Assembly: GCA_041396985.1 (NCBI GenBank)
Contig: JAWKXO010000003.1
Span: 248,001 to 312,000 of the forward strand
DNA length: 64,000 bases
Source: Emcibacteraceae bacterium
Lineage (GTDB): Bacteria; Pseudomonadota; Alphaproteobacteria; Sphingomonadales; Emcibacteraceae
Reading direction: 5' to 3'
The notes under the pieces were generated by a model that searched no databases, was not told the DNA's origin, and saw only the letters and a program-made list of their open reading frames with translations. The translations under genes were made by a program, and so were the position numbers. Below are positions 61,066-64,000 of the stretch, piece by piece. The stretch's first letter is position 1. Every line of letters begins with the position of its first letter.

Positions 61066-62907
61066 TTACAGATGATCAATTCGGCGTACTGCCCCCTTAT
61101 CGGCTGAAGTGGCCATTAAACCATATGCTTTAAGCGCTTTTGAAACAACGCGCGCTCTTTTTTCTGTTGGCTTCCAGGCGTCGTCGCCTTTGGCATCCAT
61201 CGCTTCACGCCTTTTTTCAAGGTCAGCGTCACTGATATCGACACGGATAATGCGGTTCGGGATATCTATATCTATCATATCGCCATTTTCAATTAGGCCG
61301 ATGGCACCACCCGATGCCGCCTCGGGAGAGACATGACCGATGGAAAGACCCGATGTTCCGCCGGAAAAACGACCATCTGTGATCAGTGCACATTTGGTGC
61401 CAAGTCCCATAGATTTTAGATAGGATGTGGGATAAAGCATTTCCTGCATTCCCGGGCCCCCACGGGGACCTTCATAACGGATAACAACGGCTTCACCCGC
61501 TTTTACCTTACCTGAAATGATGCCCTCTACGGCACTGTCCTGGCTTTCAAATACATGGGCAGGCCCGCGGAACGTAAAGTTTTCTTCAGCAACACCGGCG
61601 GATTTAACGATACAGCCGTCAAGGGCGATATTGCCCTGCAGCACGGCAAGACCGCCATCTTTTGAATAGGCATTTTCCACTGACCGGATGCAACCTTCTG
61701 CGCGGTCAAGGTCCAAAGTATTGAAGCGCTCGGACTGTGAAAAGGCTTCTGTTGTTCGCACGCCGCCCGGTGCCGCCTTATAAAATTCGGCAACATCATC
61801 GGCGGGACTACGGTTAACATCAAAATAATCAATCACTTCACCGATACTGCGCCCCTGAATGGTCGAGCAATCCCGGTGGATAAGGCCGGCTTTTTCCAGC
61901 TCACCCAGAATGGCGATGACACCACCGGCACGGTGGACGTCTTCCATATGATAATTTTGTGTGGCCGGTGCCACTTTACAGATATTGGGAATTTTTTTTG
62001 AAAGCCGGTCAATATCCTTCATGGTGAAATCGCATTCTGCCTCACTTGCGGCGGCAAGCAGGTGCAGAACCGTGTTGGTTGATCCTCCCATGGCAATATC
62101 AAGGGCCATGGCATTTTCAAAAGCATTGAATGACGCGATTGAGCGGGGAAGCACGCTTTTATCATCATGGTGGTAATATTGCTTTGTGATATTCATGATG
62201 GTTTTTGCCGCGCCCAGGAAAAGCTGCCTGCGGTCACTATGGGTGGCTAGGGCGGAGCCGTTACCAGGCAGGGAAAGCCCCAGAGCTTCGGTCAGGCAGT
62301 TCATGCTGTTAGCCGTGAACATGCCGGAGCAGGAACCGCAGGTCGGGCAGGCGGACTGTTCAACTTTTGCCACAGTTTCATCATCAACATTAGGATCAAC
62401 ACCCATGATAATGGCGTCGACAAGATCAAGTCCGTGATTAATGCCTTCTGTCTTTCCGGCTTCCATCGGACCGCCGGAAACAAACACGGTCGGTATATTA
62501 AGCCGAAGCGAGGCCATCAGCATACCCGGGGTGATTTTATCGCAATTGGATATACAGACCATGGCATCTGCACAGTGGGCATTGACCATATATTCAACAC
62601 TGTCGGCGATAATTTCGCGGCTAGGCAGGCTGTAAAGCATCCCATCATGACCCATGGCAATGCCATCATCGACAGCGATAGTGTTAAATTCTTTTGCAAT
62701 GCCACCATGGCTTTCAATTTCACGGGCAACCATCTGGCCAAGATCTTTTAAGTGAACGTGTCCCGGCACAAATTGGGTGAAGCTGTTTACGACCGCAATA
62801 ATCGGTTTTCCAAAATCCTTGTCTGTCACACCGGTCGCGCGCCACAGCGCACGGGCACCAGCCATATTACGGCCATGGGTTGAGGTTTTGGAACGATATT
62901 CAGGCAT
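61066..62907 (-). CDS. ilvD: Dihydroxy-acid dehydratase
   Basis: Fe-S enzyme of isoleucine, valine and leucine synthesis that dehydrates 2,3-dihydroxy-acids to 2-keto acids. The 613 aa match the E. coli type (616). Cluster and active-site blocks are CISNCDKITPGMLMASLRLNIP, CPTCGSCSGMFTANSMNCLTEALG, the substrate/metal block GGSTNTVLHLLA, and RYEGPRGGPGMQEMLYPTSYLK with the late DGRFSGGTSGLSIGHVSPEAA. First gene of ilvD-ridA-thrC-like-SIMPL. Upstream there is a 98-bp gap to a divergent threonine aldolase gene. Confidence 0.97.
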   Translation of the reverse strand: MPEYRSKTSTHGRNMAGARALWRATGVTDKDFGKPIIAVVNSFTQFVPGHVHLKDLGQMVAREIESHGGIAKEFNTIAVDDGIAMGHDGMLYSLPSREIIADSVEYMVNAHCADAMVCISNCDKITPGMLMASLRLNIPTVFVSGGPMEAGKTEGINHGLDLVDAIIMGVDPNVDDETVAKVEQSACPTCGSCSGMFTANSMNCLTEALGLSLPGNGSALATHSDRRQLFLGAAKTIMNITKQYYHHDDKSVLPRSIASFNAFENAMALDIAMGGSTNTVLHLLAAASEAECDFTMKDIDRLSKKIPNICKVAPATQNYHMEDVHRAGGVIAILGELEKAGLIHRDCSTIQGRSIGEVIDYFDVNRSPADDVAEFYKAAPGGVRTTEAFSQSERFNTLDLDRAEGCIRSVENAYSKDGGLAVLQGNIALDGCIVKSAGVAEENFTFRGPAHVFESQDSAVEGIISGKVKAGEAVVIRYEGPRGGPGMQEMLYPTSYLKSMGLGTKCALITDGRFSGGTSGLSIGHVSPEAASGGAIGLIENGDMIDIDIPNRIIRVDISDADLEKRREAMDAKGDDAWKPTEKRARVVSKALKAYGLMATSADKGAVRRIDHL

Positions 62908-63005
62908 CTTACTTTCTTTCTGATAGGCTTTTAATTAATTATCTGTAATAAATACCAACATTACGTCATTTGTCGATAACTAAGTAAGAAAATTGGGAGC
63001 ATTTT

Positions 63006-64000
63006 ATGCGAAGCGATAATAATTCGGGCGTGTCACCTGAAATTTTAAAGGCTATTATGGATGAAAATGAGGGGGACGCGATCGCTTACGGTCATGATGA
63101 TGTTACGGTGCGCTCAGAAGAAGCATTTAAAAAGCTTTTTGAAACGGATAAGCTAAAGGCCTTTAATCTTATTTCCGGGACTGCTGCCAATTCACTCATA
63201 ATCGCGACATTGTCACCGACGTATGGGGCGGTTTTTTGTCATCAGGACAGTCATATCAATTGTGATGAATGTGGTGCTATCGAATTTCAAAGCGGTGGCG
63301 CAAAACTGATCCCGATAAATGGCGCTGACGGTAAAATTAAGGTTAGCGAACTTGAGGAAGCCATTGGCCGTTTTACGGTCGGGGAAGCTCACCACAGTCA
63401 ACCTTCTATGCTCAGTATTGCCAACGTAACCGAAGCCGGTACCGTTTATACGCCGGATGAGGTTTATGAACTTTCGTGTTTGCTTAAAAAACATAATTTA
63501 AAACTGCATATGGACGGGGCAAGATTTGCCAATGCGGTCGCCAAAATTGGCTGCAGTGCTGCGGAAATGACCTGGAAAGCGGGCGTGGATGCCCTATCCT
63601 TTGGCGCGACGAAAAATGGCGCACTTGGTGCAGAAGCGGCAATTTTTTTCAATGATAGTGAAGACGGGAGCTTTATTTACCGCCGCATGAGAAGTGGGCA
63701 TCTGGTTTCCAAAATGCGGTTTATTTCCGCACAAATTATTGCTTATACTGAAAATGATTTGTGGCTTAAGAATGCTGAACATGCCAATGCGATGGCAGAA
63801 AAACTCTTTCAGGGGGTTAAGTATGCGAGCGGAATAAAATTTACTTATCCCGTTCAGTCAAATGTCATGTTTGCTGAAATTGAAGACGGATTAAGAGATC
63901 GGCTCTGGCAGGCAGGGTTCCGGTTTTATACTAGCAATATTTCCGGGGTAAAACGGTCCCGTCTGGTTACGGCATTTAATACGGATCCTGCCGATATTGA
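63006..64000 (+). CDS. Low-specificity L-threonine aldolase-like enzyme (C-terminus cut)
   Basis: PLP enzyme splitting L-threonine or L-allo-threonine to glycine and acetaldehyde. About 331 residues are visible and the reading frame is still open at the window end, so the C-terminus is missing. Motifs: MRSDNNSGVSPEIL, FNLISGTAANSLIIATL, HINCDECGAIEFQSGGAKLI, the Asp of LHMDGARFANAV, and PLP Lys203 in SFGATKNGALGAEA. GGGAG sits 7 nt before the ATG. Family relatives include beta-eliminating lyases. It is divergent from ilvD; both use threonine-related metabolism. Confidence 0.9.
   Translation, partial: MRSDNNSGVSPEILKAIMDENEGDAIAYGHDDVTVRSEEAFKKLFETDKLKAFNLISGTAANSLIIATLSPTYGAVFCHQDSHINCDECGAIEFQSGGAKLIPINGADGKIKVSELEEAIGRFTVGEAHHSQPSMLSIANVTEAGTVYTPDEVYELSCLLKKHNLKLHMDGARFANAVAKIGCSAAEMTWKAGVDALSFGATKNGALGAEAAIFFNDSEDGSFIYRRMRSGHLVSKMRFISAQIIAYTENDLWLKNAEHANAMAEKLFQGVKYASGIKFTYPVQSNVMFAEIEDGLRDRLWQAGFRFYTSNISGVKRSRLVTAFNTDPADI

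Overview
The window reads as a stretch of chromosome from a low-to-moderate GC alphaproteobacterium. The evidence for this is a circularly permuted two-piece tmRNA gene, an alpha-type SspB adaptor, CtrA-like TTAA-N7-TTAA sites and a cluster of CcrM-type GANTC sites in front of cell-division genes, and the order bamD-recN-ligA downstream of ftsZ. I cannot name the genus from the sequence alone. Both ends cut a gene: fmt on the left and a threonine aldolase gene on the right.

Layout. 0-2.9 kb: fmt-def (minus), then rmuC and a lytic-transglycosylase-like lipoprotein (plus). 2.9-10.3 kb (minus): a secreted amidohydrolase and an ATP-dependent 5-oxoprolinase, then an exported catalase-peroxidase KatG with a Fur/PerR-like operator. 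10.6-13.1 kb: TerB-DnaJ protein, EamA permease and AmpD/AmiD amidase, facing a small lipoprotein. 13.3-17.2 kb: three single-domain PilZ proteins around RNase P RNA and a dipeptidyl-peptidase-IV-like enzyme.

17.5-34.8 kb is the division and cell-wall (dcw) cluster: mraZ-rsmH-ftsL-ftsI-murE-murF-mraY-ftsW-murG-murC-murB-ddl-ftsQ-ftsA-ftsZ. Most genes overlap or nearly touch. murD is absent from its usual place between mraY and ftsW. lpxC is absent from its usual place between ftsZ and bamD, where hppD, an Lrp-type regulator and a ZnuA-like protein sit instead. mraZ and ftsZ each have a CtrA-like box, and ftsZ also has five GANTC sites within 102 bp.

37.6-42.2 kb: bamD-recN-ligA. 42.3-43.1 kb: two tandem paralogous 86-residue proteins of unknown function, each with an internally repeated 'YxFMxLLxDxxYV' motif and a nearly identical leader. 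43.1-46.5 kb: prmA (minus) and three tandem exported GIN/DUF2807 beta-helix proteins. 46.5-54.5 kb: UvrD/PcrA helicase, a ClC antiporter with CBS domains and a giant AsmA-family protein.

54.5-57.2 kb (minus): permuted ssrA, then sspB, a class I fumarase and an RHH protein. The tmRNA tagging machine and the adaptor expected to deliver its products to ClpXP are therefore adjacent. 57.3-58.6 kb: thyA-folA. 58.6-62.9 kb (minus): ilvD-ridA-threonine-synthase-like-SIMPL, consistent with branched-chain or threonine metabolism protected by RidA. The window ends in a plus-strand threonine aldolase gene.

The region is mostly housekeeping. The least explained parts are the twin 86-aa genes, the three GIN paralogs, the three PilZ proteins, and the regulatory elements at mraZ, ftsZ, katG, hppD and znuA.
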